From: Strigamia acuminata
Lineage: Eukaryota; Arthropoda; Chilopoda; Geophilomorpha; Linotaeniidae
Length of the DNA stretch: 64,000 nt
Direction: 5' to 3'
NCBI GenBank assembly: GCA_949358305.1
Contig: OX442323.1
Span: 6,944,001-7,008,000 of the forward strand
The notes under the pieces are model-generated. The model did not search any database. It was not told the origin of the DNA and saw only the letters and a list, made by a program, of their open reading frames with translations. Made by a program: the position numbers and the translations under genes. This document shows positions 1-10,929 of this stretch, in pieces (position 1 is the first letter of the stretch; every line of letters starts with the position of its first letter).

Positions 1-503
1 TTTTTTGATTTTAATCATTTTTTCGTGTTTTTACGCAGATTAAACATGATATTAAACGATTTCTACATAGACTAAGCCCTATTACTACACGATTTAACAC
101 TGTTTATCCCTATTAATACACGTTTTACGTTGTCAGACGACAGCTGTCAGTTAAACTAGATGCTTCACTGCATCACAAATTAACAAATACCGCATACCGG
201 TACGATGTTTTACTTTTAAAATTTTTTTTGGTTCAACTTTGAAAAAGTTTACTGTAAAATAATGAGAAACTATTGTTAAAGGTATTTCAAAACTTTTCAA
301 GAATTTTATAATAAATTATTATAAAAACGTGTGAACTCGTAAAATTCGGATAGAATAAAATCGTGCTATACCAAGTTCAAACAGTGTAAAATCGTGCTAT
401 ATCGGGTTCAAACAGTGTAAGAATGCTCAAAAACATGACAAAATGATTAAAGTCGAAAGAAAAAAAATCGAAAAAATTTATTATAAACTGGAGAACACCA
501 CAT
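1..503. other. AT-rich intergenic start of window with short direct repeats
   Basis: No coding exon was recognised here. A ~35 bp unit (AAAATCGTGCTATA...GGTTCAAACAGTGT) occurs twice in a row at about 355-420. Bases ~100-186 (around GACAGCTGTCAGTT and CTTCACTGCATCACAAAT) recur in direct orientation with substitutions at about 1840-1925, so both are copies of one dispersed repeat. Confidence 0.6.
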
Positions 504-1212
504 TAAAATGTATACACACGCAAAATTAAATATACATTGATCATTAGCTGTGTAATGAACGTTTCTAGTGCAGTTTTTACCGCTCTTTCGTTTAGTGTTT
601 AGTGTTTGATGATCCGAGCTTTCGTTCTCGAGATATTTGCATTTTGCATCAATTTTTGTCCGAATTTTCCATGTTTGATGGCGCTAGTTAGCTTGAATTT
701 TAGATTTTGTGGTAATTGAGTGGATTTCTTTAGCAGTACCGGTACCGGTACAGGTACACAGTATTTTTCGAAAAATGCCGCAATTTGTGGGACTGGTACG
801 GTACCTGTAAAACGTTTTTGGTACCGTATGACTTTACTTAAGCAAAATCTCAAAAATGTAGCAAAATCTCACAAAATCAAGCAAAATCTCAAAAATGTAG
901 CAAAATCTCACAAAATCAAGCACAATCTCACAAAATCAAGCAAAATCTCGTAAAAAGAAATCCATAAAAGTACCATTGAAGAAATTCAAAAAGTATCACA
1001 AAATTCAGGAATGACTAGTTCAATCAAACTTGGTGAATTCAAACAATGATTCATTAAAATCGTAAATATCTCGAGAACAAAAGCTCGGATCGTCAAAAGC
1101 TAAATGCCAAACGGAAGAGCGGAAAAATTTGCACTAGAAACGTTAATTAAACAACCCTGCCCACAGATAATAATTTATGTATATTTAATTTTGTGCGTGT
1201 ATACATTTTTTT
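504..1212. mobile_element. Long inverted-repeat (foldback/MITE-like) element
   Basis: The two halves are imperfect reverse complements. The left arm (about 504-735: ATGTATACACACGCAAAATTAAATATACAT, then ACGTTTCTAGTGC, CGATCCGAGCTTT-like and CTCGAGATATTT) is mirrored by the right arm (about 950-1212). The centre (about 735-950) has nested GGTACC/ACCGGT palindromes and a 39 bp direct repeat of GCAAAATCTCA type. No transposase reading frame is present, so this is a non-autonomous DNA element. I could not find a clear target-site duplication, so the ends are approximate. Confidence 0.6.
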
Positions 1213-1259
1213 GAGCCACCCTTCGTAACCCTCCTTGTATATGTATTGTCGGGACGGTT

Positions 1260-3455
1260 TTATGCGGGCCACCCGGTACATTCCTTCCAAGCAAGTACGT
1301 ATCGCCGTGCAGGATCACTACATAAAGAAGGGGCGCCTCAAATCTTTGCAATATGCTTGTAGAAAAAATAAATCTCTTTTAAAATTTTAATATTCAACCA
1401 GCATATTTTAATTCGTATTGAATTTGAGACGGAATTTACCTCGATTTATAAAGTGATCAAGTTGTAAATAATGAATTTTTTAAGATTTACTTACACAAGT
1501 GTATGTTTGTGCATTTCCTCGTCGAACTCGAACATAATGTCGACGAAGACCAATTGTGGTGTCATTATTGCGGCTGTGTAATTGGATATTTAATCTGAAA
1601 TGAAGAGGAAAGCAAATTAAATACATAATTTACACAAAAATATTTAAAATAATAAATTTTCAAAGAAAAATATATATTTTTATTAATATTTTTCTTATTT
1701 TTCTTTTTCTCTCCCATTATTCATGTAAAATTCCAAATTGTTCTTGCAATTCTAATCGGGCTGGAAGTTTTACTTGTAGGTGAATAAAACTTTTCAAAAA
1801 ATCAATTTTTTAATTTTTTTTTTGTGCTTTTACAACTTTTTAACCTCAATAACACGTTTTTAAACTTTTTACGTTGACAGATGGCAGCTGTCAGTTTACA
1901 ATAGATGCTTCGCTGCATCACAAATGCAAAAATGGCAGTTTTTCATCAAAAATGGCCGTTTTTCATCAAAAATGGCCACTTTTAGCCATTTTTCATGGCA
2001 ACAATGGCCGTTTATTGTCAAAAATGGCCATTTTAAGCCGTTTTTCATGGGAAAAATGGCCGTTTTCGTCAAAAGCAGCCATTTTGAGCCATATTTCATG
2101 CTAAAAATGGCCATTTTTAGTCATATTTAAATTTAATGGTAAATATGGCCATTTTCGTTAAAAATGACCGCTCTCGTTAAAAGCAGCCATTTTTAGCCAT
2201 TTTTCATGCTAAAAATGGCCATTTTTAGTCATATTTAAATTTAATGGTAAATATGGCCATTTTCGTTAAAAATGACCGCTCTCGTTAAAAGCAGCCATTT
2301 TTAGCCATTTTTCATGCTAAAAATGGCCATTTTTAGCCGTTTTTAATGGTAAAAATGGCCATTTTCGTCACTGAAACGTCACAAAATGTAACGTTTCAAT
2401 GACGAAAATAGCGTTTCAGCAACGTTTTCAACGGAACCGGTTATTTTTCAAATTTCCCGGTTCCCGGTTCCGCGATTTCTCACCGGGTTTCCCGGGAAAT
2501 CGGTACCCCGGTTTCCCGGTACCGAAACCCTACTCGTTCGAATTCAGCACGTTTTGTAAAAATTAAAAATACCGAAATTCATTAAATTATTTCCTAAAAT
2601 ATGGTTACATTTGAAAAATGTACTTACTAATGTATAATTTGAAGCTCAGAAAATCTGATTTCTCATCAAGGCGGAGTGGATGGCTCCGAATTGAGTTGTT
2701 AATAATGGCGGCGAGATTCGATTTCAGCGTGGGCCTTCTGTTCAAAAAAAAAAAAACGAAATATGCCAAAATTCGTTAAATTATTCCGCTATTTTTAAAC
2801 TATTCTGAAACATTTACAATCTTAAAAGTAATTTAAGATAAACTAATTCAAATTCCCACCTCGAAACGATTGGATGGCTGAAGATTAAATCTAAATATAC
2901 AGGCCAATGGTTGCTGCTGTCGTATCCATCACGTCAGAACACATACTGTCCTCCTTCCCACAATGCAATTTGATTCTTACTGCGCATGTGCATGGATTTC
3001 TCCATCAAGGCTTGATATTATTATTACGAACCCCAATTCAAATTGTTTGAATTCAGCCATTTTGTACAATGCCTTTTAGAAAAATTAAAAATATTACTGA
3101 TTTCTTAAATCATTTCCTAAAATGTTGTTAAGTTTGAAAAGTGTACTTACCAAAGGATTTTTTGAAGCCCAGGATGTCAGGAAACCTTATTTTCCATCAA
3201 GGCGTATGCTTCGGATTGAGTTGTTAACAATGGTGGCGAGATTCAATTTTACCGTGGTCGGCCTTCTATGAAAAAAAAAATAAAAATGTCCAAATTCGTT
3301 TAATTATTCTGCTGTTTTTTGACAATTCTGAAACATTTATAATCTTAAATATATGTATAGACATAAACAAACTCAAATTCCCACCTCGAAACGATTGGAT
3401 GGCTGAAGATTAAATCTAAATATACAGGCCAATGGTTGCTGCTGTCGTAAGCCAT
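1260..3455 (-). CDS. Candidate small four-exon protein spanning a tandem duplication
   Basis: I do not recognise this protein. A 105-residue product is predicted from minus-strand exons 3385-3455, 2628-2737, 1495-1573 and 1260-1317. All splice phases agree (2, 1, 2), each donor has GT and each acceptor AG, and the last exon ends in TAA. The product begins MAYDSSNHWPVYLDL, has LVFVDIMFEFDEEMHKH near the middle and ends CTGWPA. Exons 1 and 2 each exist twice because of a tandem duplication. Only the upstream copy of exon 1 (3385-3455) and the downstream copy of exon 2 (2628-2737) are open: the other exon 1 copy (about 2870-2930) is frameshifted and the other exon 2 copy (about 3153-3267) has an in-frame stop. 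Promoter motifs lie just upstream at 3480-3540. The open frame could be chance, because the exons are short. Confidence 0.4.
1924..2380. repeat. AAATGGCCATTTT palindromic minisatellite
   Basis: The segment is built from the self-complementary motif AAAATGGCCATTTT. A ~108 bp higher-order unit is repeated (TTAATGG at about 2133 and again at about 2241). Both strands stay open by chance over parts of it, but the products are only repeat translations. Confidence 0.8.
2425..2535. repeat. GC-rich CCGGTTCCCGG / CGGTACC palindromic block
   Basis: A short GC-rich island in AT-rich DNA, made of nested CCGG, CCCGGG and GGTACC palindromes, ending in GGTTTCCCGGTACCGAAACCC. Similar GGTACCGGTACC palindromes sit in the centre of the inverted-repeat element at 504-1212. 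It resembles the ends of DNA transposons, but no matching end or target duplication was found. Confidence 0.35.
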
Positions 3456-3540
3456 CGCGTCAGATCACCTCCACTGTTCTTCTTCCCATAATGCAGTATG
3501 ATTCTTATTTCCAGCCACTACTGCGCATGTGCGCGATCTA
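2628..3540. repeat. Tandem duplication, two copies of about 450-500 bp
   Basis: About 2640-2995 and 3150-3536 are homologous along their length. Near-identical blocks include CCCACCTCGAAACGATTGGATGG and the 50 bases after it (2858-2930 and 3380-3450), with more diverged sequence between. Each copy carries a first-exon-like segment, a second-exon-like segment with a GTAAGTAC donor on the minus strand, and the same upstream motifs TTCCCAYAATGCA and TGCGCATGTGC. Confidence 0.8.
3480..3540 (-). promoter_or_regulatory. Putative promoter motifs (NRF-1-like and TTCCCATAATGC)
   Basis: CTGCGCATGTGCGCG at 3521-3535 is close to the palindromic NRF-1 consensus, and TTCCCATAATGCA at about 3483-3495 resembles a ZNF143/Staf half site. 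The same pair, less perfect, lies upstream of the other duplicate copy at about 2955-2992. They are placed to serve the minus-strand candidate gene, and possibly DHDDS in the other direction. Factor assignment is by motif resemblance only. Confidence 0.35.
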
Positions 3541-4495
3541 TACTGTGGCTCTAGTTGACTAGTTTCTATGGCAACCGTCGTTGAATTTTGTTGTATCGCA
3601 TTTTCTCGTTATGCGGAAAACGAACGTTAGGCCTAATTAATCGAATGACACTCTTGATCACTAGGACTTCTTCCGACTGGATTCTTTTTGATAAGGAATC
3701 CCAACGTTAGCAAAATAAAATAAAATTTGTGATGTTCATGTATCGTTACAATTCAATTTAATATGTTAATAAAATAAAATTTGTAGATTTCATTTATATA
3801 AATTGACATAAAATACGAAATTATTCAATGATGATAATAACAGTTTTGAATTCAATATCCACTTCAATACCCAAAATTCCAAGACAAGTATGGATAAAGT
3901 AAAATTACCGGCGCTACTGTGCATCAGAAGTTGAAACAAACATTCAAGTCAAGTTAAATTAAATTGAATAAATTAAATTCAAGTCAAGAAAAGCCTTTAG
4001 TAAAAGCTTTTAAAAACAAATGATTGGAAAGACAATACTCTGTAATTGTATAGAATAATAAGTTGGTATGGTTCTTGCATCTGAAAGAAGTTGTTGGTTA
4101 TTGCACCTGGAGGAAGTTATTTGTTCAAATTAGAGAAAAATTATATTCCTTTTAAATTTCAAAGTATAAATAAAAAAATTTCAATATGATTATTGTTTTT
4201 GGCTATCACTTTTCTTATCACTTCTTCACAATAAGAATATTCATTTGAAAACTGAGAACATGATTAGCAATTAGCAGCTTAACGCCCGTAGATAAACACT
4301 ACAATTCGTGCACGTAAGAAAGAATATTATTTTATTTCTTAAAAAAATGTTTAAATTAAAAATGAGGATTTTTGGATTAATTTTTTTTACAAACAAATTT
4401 TTGACAAACAAATATCTGATGCAATTTTGTGATATTCGCGTTTCAAAGTCGAAATTACATGCACAAAAATAAGTTTTCTATTTTATTTTAGGAAG
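3541..4495. other. AT-rich spacer and probable DHDDS 5' region
   Basis: No coding sequence was recognised. It ends in a pyrimidine-rich acceptor (TTTTATTTTAG) six bases before the DHDDS start codon, so a noncoding first exon of DHDDS should lie in this stretch. Its donor could not be placed. Confidence 0.5.
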
Positions 4496-6139
4496 ATGTC
4501 TTGGTTTAGCACCGACAAACGATCGTGGCTCGAGCAGTTTTGCATCAACGTGCTGAAAGCCGGCGAAATCCCCAGTCACGCTGCGTTCATAATGGACGGG
4601 AATAGAAGATTTGCCAACAAGAAGAAATTGAATAAAATTGAGGGTCATGTGCATGGATTCGAAAAGTTTGCGGGAATAATAAAATGGTGTAGGGAATTCG
4701 GAATCAAAGAAGCCACAGTTTACGCATTCAGTATCGAAAATTTTAAAAGATCAAAGAACGAGGTCGATGCGATCATGGATTTAGCCAGAATGAAACTCAG
4801 ACATTTACTAGACGAAAAGTAGAAAATTATATTTAAAAAAAATATAAATTAACGATTTTTATTTTTATTTTCACTAATATTTTTTTTCTTTGGTTTAATT
4901 TAATTTAATTTAATCTAATTTTTTTATGAGTAACAATGTATGCATCCGATGTGTGGGAAATCCGAATTTATTACCTCACGACGTGCAGGAATTAATTTCG
5001 GAAATTGTAGAAATATCTAGAAGCAATACGAAGTATGAATGACAAAAAGGAAGAAAAAGAGAAAAACACATTTTCTTATTGCTTTAATTAGTTTGATTGA
5101 TGCATAAAAATCCTTTTAGACTCGTTTTAAACTTGTGTATTGCATACACTTCACGTGAAGAGATTACTAGCGCCATCAGGGAATTAGCAATTGGTGTGGA
5201 AAAGGGACTAATCAAGTCGAGGTTAATTTTGATGATAAAAAAGTTGTATTGCACGTTAATTTTGTTGTTTATTTTAGTGACGTAACCGAAACACTGTTGG
5301 AAAAATGTCTATACACAAATAAATCAAATCCTCCGAATTTAGTTGTCCGGACTTCGGGTGAAGTTCGATTAAGTGACTTCCTGTTATGGCAGGTGAGTTG
5401 ATATTATGTCATCTAAGATCGGGACGAGATTGTGGTATCCGAGGCAACTGGAGTGAGTACAAAGTACAAAAAAAAATGTTTTTTACTTCATCAACATTTC
5501 CGATCGTTTTACATGTGAAAAAGACGATTTTTTAGTCATAAAAAATTGCATTACAACCATAAAACCATAAAAGCATGTTTATAAGCATAAAAATGCAGTT
5601 TTTAAAATTTAATACGATAATTTCCACAATTTCTGCAATTAAGAGCTGTTCTTGAATTGTAGCCGCCCTCAAATAGTAGCCACGGCTCTTAATTGCGGAA
5701 ATACGAAATTTGAAATCGGTTTACAATTAACCAGTTGTTAATTCTTTTCATTTTTAGAGTTCGTATTCTGTTTTGATGTTTGTAAAAGCGTTGTGGCCTG
5801 AATTCACGTTTTGGCATCTAGCGTTTGCAATTTTCTATTACCAGCGTCAGTCTAAATCAACAAGGGTGAGAAAATACTTTATTAATTTACGTTTTGTTTG
5901 ATTTTTAAAATATTTTTCAGCTCCATGAAGAAAGGAGTATTTTTCTCCGGGAGAAAATGGAAGCCGAACTGTTGCGTGAAATAGCTGCGCGGGAATGCGG
6001 TTTTAACGACAGTTTATTATCGTGTGATGTCGAAGAACATTTTCTCACGTTGACGAAAGCTCGTGAAGACAGAATAAAGTTATTCTTGATGCATCTTCAG
6101 GATAAACGTGACAATTTTATGAAAAAAACAAAAGATTGA
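4496..6139 (+). CDS. DHDDS: Dehydrodolichyl diphosphate synthase (cis-prenyltransferase catalytic subunit)
   Basis: DHDDS catalyses sequential cis-addition of isopentenyl diphosphate to farnesyl diphosphate at the ER, giving the dolichol precursor for N-glycosylation. It works as a complex with NUS1/NgBR. Six exons (4496-4818, 4931-5032, 5120-5221, 5278-5392, 5758-5865, 5921-6139) join with consistent phases into 322 residues, against about 333 for human DHDDS. The catalytic motif IMDGNRRFA lies at about residues 33-41, followed by the conserved stretches [25 protein letters not shown] and [15 protein letters not shown]. The start [11 protein letters not shown] matches the human N terminus (MSW). 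The C-terminal charged tail ([15 protein letters not shown] to the end) is usual for the family. No frameshift or missing catalytic residue is seen. Confidence 0.95.
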
Positions 6140-6447
6140 ATAAGATTGTATGCCATCTGGTGGAAGTTATTGCGTACAAACTGTTTATTTTGTTTTCACA
6201 CGTTGAATAATAATGTTTGATTTTCATTGTTTTTATCACCAATTTATTTTCTCCTGTTTAAACACAATACGAAAAATATTAAAATATCAAATCGAATGAT
6301 TTAACAATAGAAACACTAAAGTTACCGTAGTTTGTTTTCGTCTTCTCCATCTGGAAATGGCTGCAGATGTTAGTCCTATTCGAACACACAAACCAGGCAT
6401 TTGATTAAGTCAAGTCCCACCAGCGGACCTTTGAATTGATATCATAG

Positions 6448-6745
6448 GCCTACCGGGAAGTGATAATCACGAATTGGCATTTGACCATTGGGCAAAGTGG
6501 TTTAAAAAAAAGGTGATATCACGGCTAGGAAACTCAGATTCATCAAGATGGAAAAAGGATTTTAATCGCTACGCAGATTTCTACAGGTAATTTATTCAAA
6601 TTAATGTTTTATTGTTGATTATTAATTTTATTTTGTTCTTGTGGAATTTAGGCAGTCGATGTCGGTCGCCAATGAAGCAGTGGATATCGTCGTTTGCTGT
6701 GTGTTTATTGTACTTGTTTTATTATTTTTGTTTTATTTTACTTGA
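6448..6745 (+). CDS. Small unrecognised protein with C-terminal membrane segment (5' end unresolved)
   Basis: Not recognised. Two exons are supported: 6448-6586 (acceptor ATCATAG, donor ACAG-GTAATT) and 6652-6745 (acceptor TTTAG, stop TGA at 6743-6745). They encode LPGSDNHELAFDHWAKWF..., RWKKDFNRYADFYRQ, then a hydrophobic stretch of about 20 residues ending LFLFYFT. This looks like a soluble N-terminal part with a single C-terminal membrane anchor. A likely start lies at 6357 (ATGGCTGCAGATG), but joining it in frame to 6448 needs a non-GT donor (CCAG-GCATTT), so the first exon is uncertain. A degraded copy of that first-exon region is present near 12340. Confidence 0.5.
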
Positions 6746-6799
6746 TTTGAGATTGTGTAATTTTCGTTTTAAAATGGTATTGTTGTGCCACTAATTTCA

Positions 6800-7380
6800 A
6801 CTGGGTTTTCTGGTGTTTTCCCAGTTATGCGAATGCAAGGTTGGGTCCTCGAGAAATTTGTACCACAGTTTGCAAAAAGAAGTGTAAGCCAAAAACAAAA
6901 GAATGAGAGCAACAAAAATAAATAACAAAATAAAATAAAAGTTTGAGTTTTGCAATGGGTGATTTTCGGTGAAAGTTAAATGTGGCTAAAGCATGGATAA
7001 AGATGGAAAAAAGGGAAAATTGAATTTACGATTTAAAAATTAATGGTTAATTAAATGTTTTTGAATAAATTGCAGGCATAGAAGTGAAGTAACTATATTT
7101 GGATCAGGATCGTTGAATCATGAACACAATGTTCGTTGTTGAATAGAAAATATTTTTAAAAAAAGATGGAAATGCTTAAAAAAAACGAGTTTACATGGAT
7201 TTTGATTTTCTTTTTATTTATTTTGAACAAAAAATATTTCAATGATAATTGAAGAATACACAAACAATTTGATACCGGTAACACAATAAATATCCATAAT
7301 AAGCAAAACGAATCATGCTTGCGACCTAAAATAAACAATAGTTTTTCAAGCGATTAATTTTTCTTGGCCAAAATGTGGGA
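6800..7380. other. AT-rich spacer
   Basis: Holds the presumed 3' untranslated region of the small membrane-protein gene and AT-rich sequence. No further coding exon was recognised. Confidence 0.5.
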
Positions 7381-7584
7381 CTAGGCCAACTTTGCTAAAA
7401 AAAAGTCATCTTTTCTCGCTACCAATCCACGACGCCTAGCGTGAAAATACGGAATTGATCTCGCAAAGTCCACCGTGACCTTTAGTCCTCGGAATAACTT
7501 TCCGTTTAAACCGTAAACCGAGTCGTGGGCATCTCTATACTCGATATCGCCATCTCCAACGTCGTCCCGCAAAGGTAAAGTCAA
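7381..7584 (-). pseudogene. SR splicing-factor RRM fragment
   Basis: The minus strand encodes GDIEYRDAHDSVYGLNGK followed by GLKVTVDFAR. This resembles the second half of the first RRM of SR-family splicing factors (SRSF4/5/6 or B52 type, where the family reads roughly E-YRDA-DAVY-LNGK---G--V-VE-AR). The RNP1 strand and the first half of the domain are absent, no RS tail follows, and the frame stops 24 residues after the RRM-like end. I read it as a truncated relic upstream of the LRR gene, although an exon of an undetected gene is possible. Confidence 0.4.
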
Positions 7585-7637
7585 AACTAAATCAAAATGT
7601 CGCTATTAAATTGTCTATTTCTTTAGCAGAATCGAAA

Positions 7638-9669
7638 ATGCAGAAATTAACCGACATGGCAATTAAAACTCTTTTCGACTGTATGGTGCAATGGAACGTT
7701 AAGGAAATGGACGACGTTCAAATGAAAAACATGTTGCAATTGATCACTTATTTTGATAACCTACGTAAGTTACACTTGAATTTGTGAATTTATTTCGTAA
7801 TTATCAACAACACACGGTCCGATTTAGCTTTTACTCTTCGCGACGAAGTGCTGACGAGGTTATTGGGTTGGAATATTTGGGACCGCAAAATTCGCGATGC
7901 ACAAGCTTGGGACGTTGTTTCATTTTTGTATGAACATCAGAGAAGACTTGATATGTCCTTTTCCAGTCCAAATTTTGATTTGGAATTTTTACTTACAATT
8001 AGCGGCCACAAGTTGAAAGTGAGTATCAAAAGGGAACTGACTTCATACAGACAGCGACGGAAAATACCACAAAAGACGATTAATTATTAAATTCGAAGAA
8101 AAACAGACCAAATATTAAAAATTCGAAGAAAAACAGACCAAATATTAAAAATTCGAAGAAAAACAGACCAAATATTAAAAATTCGAAGAAGAACAGACCA
8201 AATATTAAAAATTCAGAAATGACCCTTTTTTTTTTTAGCAGAAAAGTGTATTTTCAAGCCAAAAAAAGTGCTTATGCAGGCAGTTAAATGCATTTTGAGG
8301 TGAAAAAATGCATTTGCAACTGAAAAAAATGCATTTGCAGATAGAAAAATGAATTTAAAGATAGACAAATGCATTTACCAATAGAAAAATGCATTTGCAA
8401 ACAGATAAAAATGGATTTGCGAACAGAAAAATGCATTTTTATGTAAAAATCAAAATGGATTTAAAAAAAAATACAATATACTAAGAAAAAAAAACCATTT
8501 TTCAGACAAAAATGCTTTATCCGTCAAAACCATCCATTTTTCTGTTGTAAAATGTATTTTGTCTGTAAAAATTGCGTGCACATTAATGGAAAATGTGCGA
8601 AATTCTTCTAATTGTATTTATCACACAGAATCTGACAGTCTTATGTCTGCCACGGAGAAGTCCCCTCACAGCCAATGCTTGCAAACAAATGTGCCAGTGT
8701 TTGCCAAATCTACAAAAGCTTCACATTTCCGGCGGTGTTGTGGAGGACGTCGGGGCCTTACACATCGCTCAGCTGCCACTCGTTGAGCTTGTTGTCTATG
8801 GAACCACAGAACTTTTTGTGAGAAATCTATGCAGAGAAGATTCCACACTCAGAAACACCTTGCGAGTATTCAAATTTGACGGTTTCGACATTCCAATGGA
8901 CTTGTCCCGCTTCGTATTGAACACGATGCCATCGATCGAAGACTTGAATTTTTTAAATTTATATTCCAGTAAGTGGCTCAAGGCGCTCTTGCCGCTTGAC
9001 TCGCCACCACAGCAATACAACCTGAGACAATTGTACTTTACGCTCTCCGGTGACTCCATTGAAGATGAGCTTGACATCGCTGTGCTCAAGTGTCCCAAAG
9101 TTTGCCAAATCTTCATTCATTCGAAGGTTTTCACCCTCAAAATGCTGCACAGTTTGACGAAATTCAAGAAGTTGACCATCTTGTATGCTCAAATGGACAA
9201 AAGTGTCACCATAGATGACACAAATCCACTCAGTTTGCGTCATTTGTGTTTGGAGAATTTAGTTGAATTTTGTGTGGTCGGTTCCTTGGATGTTTGGGTT
9301 TCTTCCGGTCATTTTTTCCAGGTGTTGGACATGTGTCCGAATCTCGAGAAGCTTACACTTGGCGATTGCTGCGGTTTCAGCGATAAAATAGCACGCGAGT
9401 TTTCCGAGTTGATGGCGAAGAAGAAACTCAGAAGTTTGCGACTTTATCAATGGAATTTGTTGGAATGGTCAGCGATTGAGGATGTTTTGAAAATCGGTTC
9501 TCTGTTCGAGTTGAAAATAAACTTGATGAATGTGACGAGAGAACTGGATTTCGAAGCTCATGTGATGGAGACGGCTGAGAGACACGGGGTGACGCTGCAG
9601 CTCGAGTTTATTTTTGTTTCTTCCTCCGGCAGCGACGATGACGGCGGCGATGGTGACGTCGGCGACTAA
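7638..9669 (+). CDS. Leucine-rich-repeat protein (F-box/LRR-like, no clear F-box)
   Basis: Three exons, 7638-7764, 7828-8018 and 8629-9669, give 452 residues with matching phases. The 5' acceptor TTTCTTTAG lies 13 bases before the start codon. The N-terminal ~105 residues (MQKLTDMAIKTLF..., TLRDEVLTRLL) form a helical region. The rest carries degenerate leucine-rich repeats such as LPNLQKLHISG, MPSIEDLNFLNL, FKKLTILYAQM, LSLRHLCLENL, CPNLEKLTLGDC and KLRSLRLYQW. The protein ends in an acidic SDDDGGDGDVGD tail. It resembles the LRR parts of F-box/LRR or receptor-like adaptor proteins. No signal peptide or membrane segment was seen, so a cytosolic or nuclear protein-binding role is inferred. 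An AATAAA lies at about 9730. A broken paralogue of the first exon follows at 10387. Confidence 0.8.
8092..8580. repeat. Two minisatellites inside the LRR gene's second intron
   Basis: Bases 8092-8215 hold four nearly identical copies of a 29 bp unit (AATTCGAAGAAAAACAGACC...). Bases ~8255-8580 are a looser array around AAATGCATTT with ~20-25 bp spacing. Confidence 0.85.
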
Positions 9670-9728
9670 CGAGTTTTCTGAGCTTGCGTGTCTGCATTAA
9701 ATCGATTTTTTTTGTTTTGTTTATTTTG

Positions 9729-9736
9729 AAAATAAA
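9729..9736 (+). terminator. Polyadenylation signal of the LRR gene
   Basis: An AATAAA hexamer about 60 bases after the LRR stop codon, in the expected place for 3' end formation. Confidence 0.55.
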
Positions 9737-9759
9737 AAGTTAATACCGGTATGCCATGT

Positions 9760-10260
9760 GTGTGAATTTTTGGTGAATTTTGTCTTAAATCAAAAAGTTT
9801 TCAAACAAGCAAGAAAATGACCATTCTCATCAATTTTGTCAATTCTTTCGATAAACAATGACCAATTAACGTGTTTTCATCAACTGAAACAACAGTTTTA
9901 ATAAGAAACACTCCATTGACGACGCTGTTTAGAGGTAGTCAGGACTTCAGGAGTGGGGAATCAATCAATTATTTTTTAAATTCTTTTATTGAGTTTGTGG
10001 TCATCCTTATTTTTCTTTTGGTTTTTAGTTTAATGCATGGCAAAATATATTCAACGATTAGCAATTTTTTTTTTATGAAAACCTTGGAAGGAACAAAAGA
10101 AATTTTGCGTTTATTCAAGAGATGGAGCGAGATGGAGCCACTGTGCCAAAATGGTGGCAGTGTTACCTATTTTTCTGGTTGTTTCTTCTCTTCGGTGTTG
10201 ACGTCAGATTTGTTTCTCTGTTGCTGCAGCAGTTATTTTTGAAAATTTAGCACGCCAGTA
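9760..10260. other. Spacer between LRR gene and its relic copy
   Basis: A plus-strand frame of 123 codons is open at 9871-10242, but it has no recognisable domain, mixed composition and no splice context. I see nothing supported here. Confidence 0.5.
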
Positions 10261-10386
10261 CAGACATTGGGCTGTTGAAAGTCTAGAAATTTTTTTTTGT
10301 GTACCGTACATCAAATTTTAAATAAACATAAAACAGAGCAAACCAAACCGAAATGTTACTATTGAATATCTAAAAAACTTTTAGTA

Positions 10387-10560
10387 GAATCGAAAATGCA
10401 GACGTTAACGGACAAGGCGATTGAAATTCTTTTCGGCTGTTGTATCGTTTTGTATCGTTCGAAGGAACGTTGAGGAAATGGACGACGCCCAAATGAAAAA
10501 CACTGTGCAATTAATCTCACCTCCTTGGTTAAAATGTACAAACAACGTTCTAAAAATTGT
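10387..10560 (+). pseudogene. Decayed duplicate of the LRR gene's first exon
   Basis: An acceptor-like TTTTAG and GTAGAATCGAAAATGCAG match the 5' edge of the LRR first exon (GCAGAATCGAAAATGCAG at 7627). The product begins MQTLTDKAIEILF against MQKLTDMAIKTLF in the intact gene. A short insertion containing a repeated TGTATCGTT breaks the frame before EMDDAQMKNTVQLI, which realigns with EMDDVQMKNMLQLI. The GTAAGT donor of the parent is lost and no downstream LRR exon follows. About 100 bases upstream also resemble the parent's 5' flank. Confidence 0.75.
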
Positions 10561-10929
10561 CTTTAATCGGTGGTGCCACTCATCGAGTAAAAATGAAGAC
10601 ATTGTTTTACGTAAATCGCTTGTGTTTGATGATACACAATGTGTGGGTATTGTTTCGTTCAGTCGTCTCTAGATGGCAGGAGCGACCAGAGACAGTTTCT
10701 GACATGAAAACAGTGGCGCCATCTATGTTTTCAAGTTGCTATTAATTCGGAGTTGAAATTCCTCTGACTATAATAGTAAGTGGTGATTATGCTTTGGAAA
10801 AAACCCGATTTATCGCCCGTGGAAGCAATGTAATACGGTATAGTCCTTGCTTGTATTTTACACACAGCTCGGTTTCAACAGGTTTGGCACACCTGCTATA
10901 TTTACACAGTTAAGTTTCAACAACTTTTG

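Noticed and set aside
1896-2130. Overlapping frames in the AAATGGCC block
   Set aside because: The block is a palindromic minisatellite, so both strands give similar meaningless translations.
9871-10242. 123-codon frame after the LRR gene
   Set aside because: Mixed random-looking composition, no family resemblance and no promoter or splice context.
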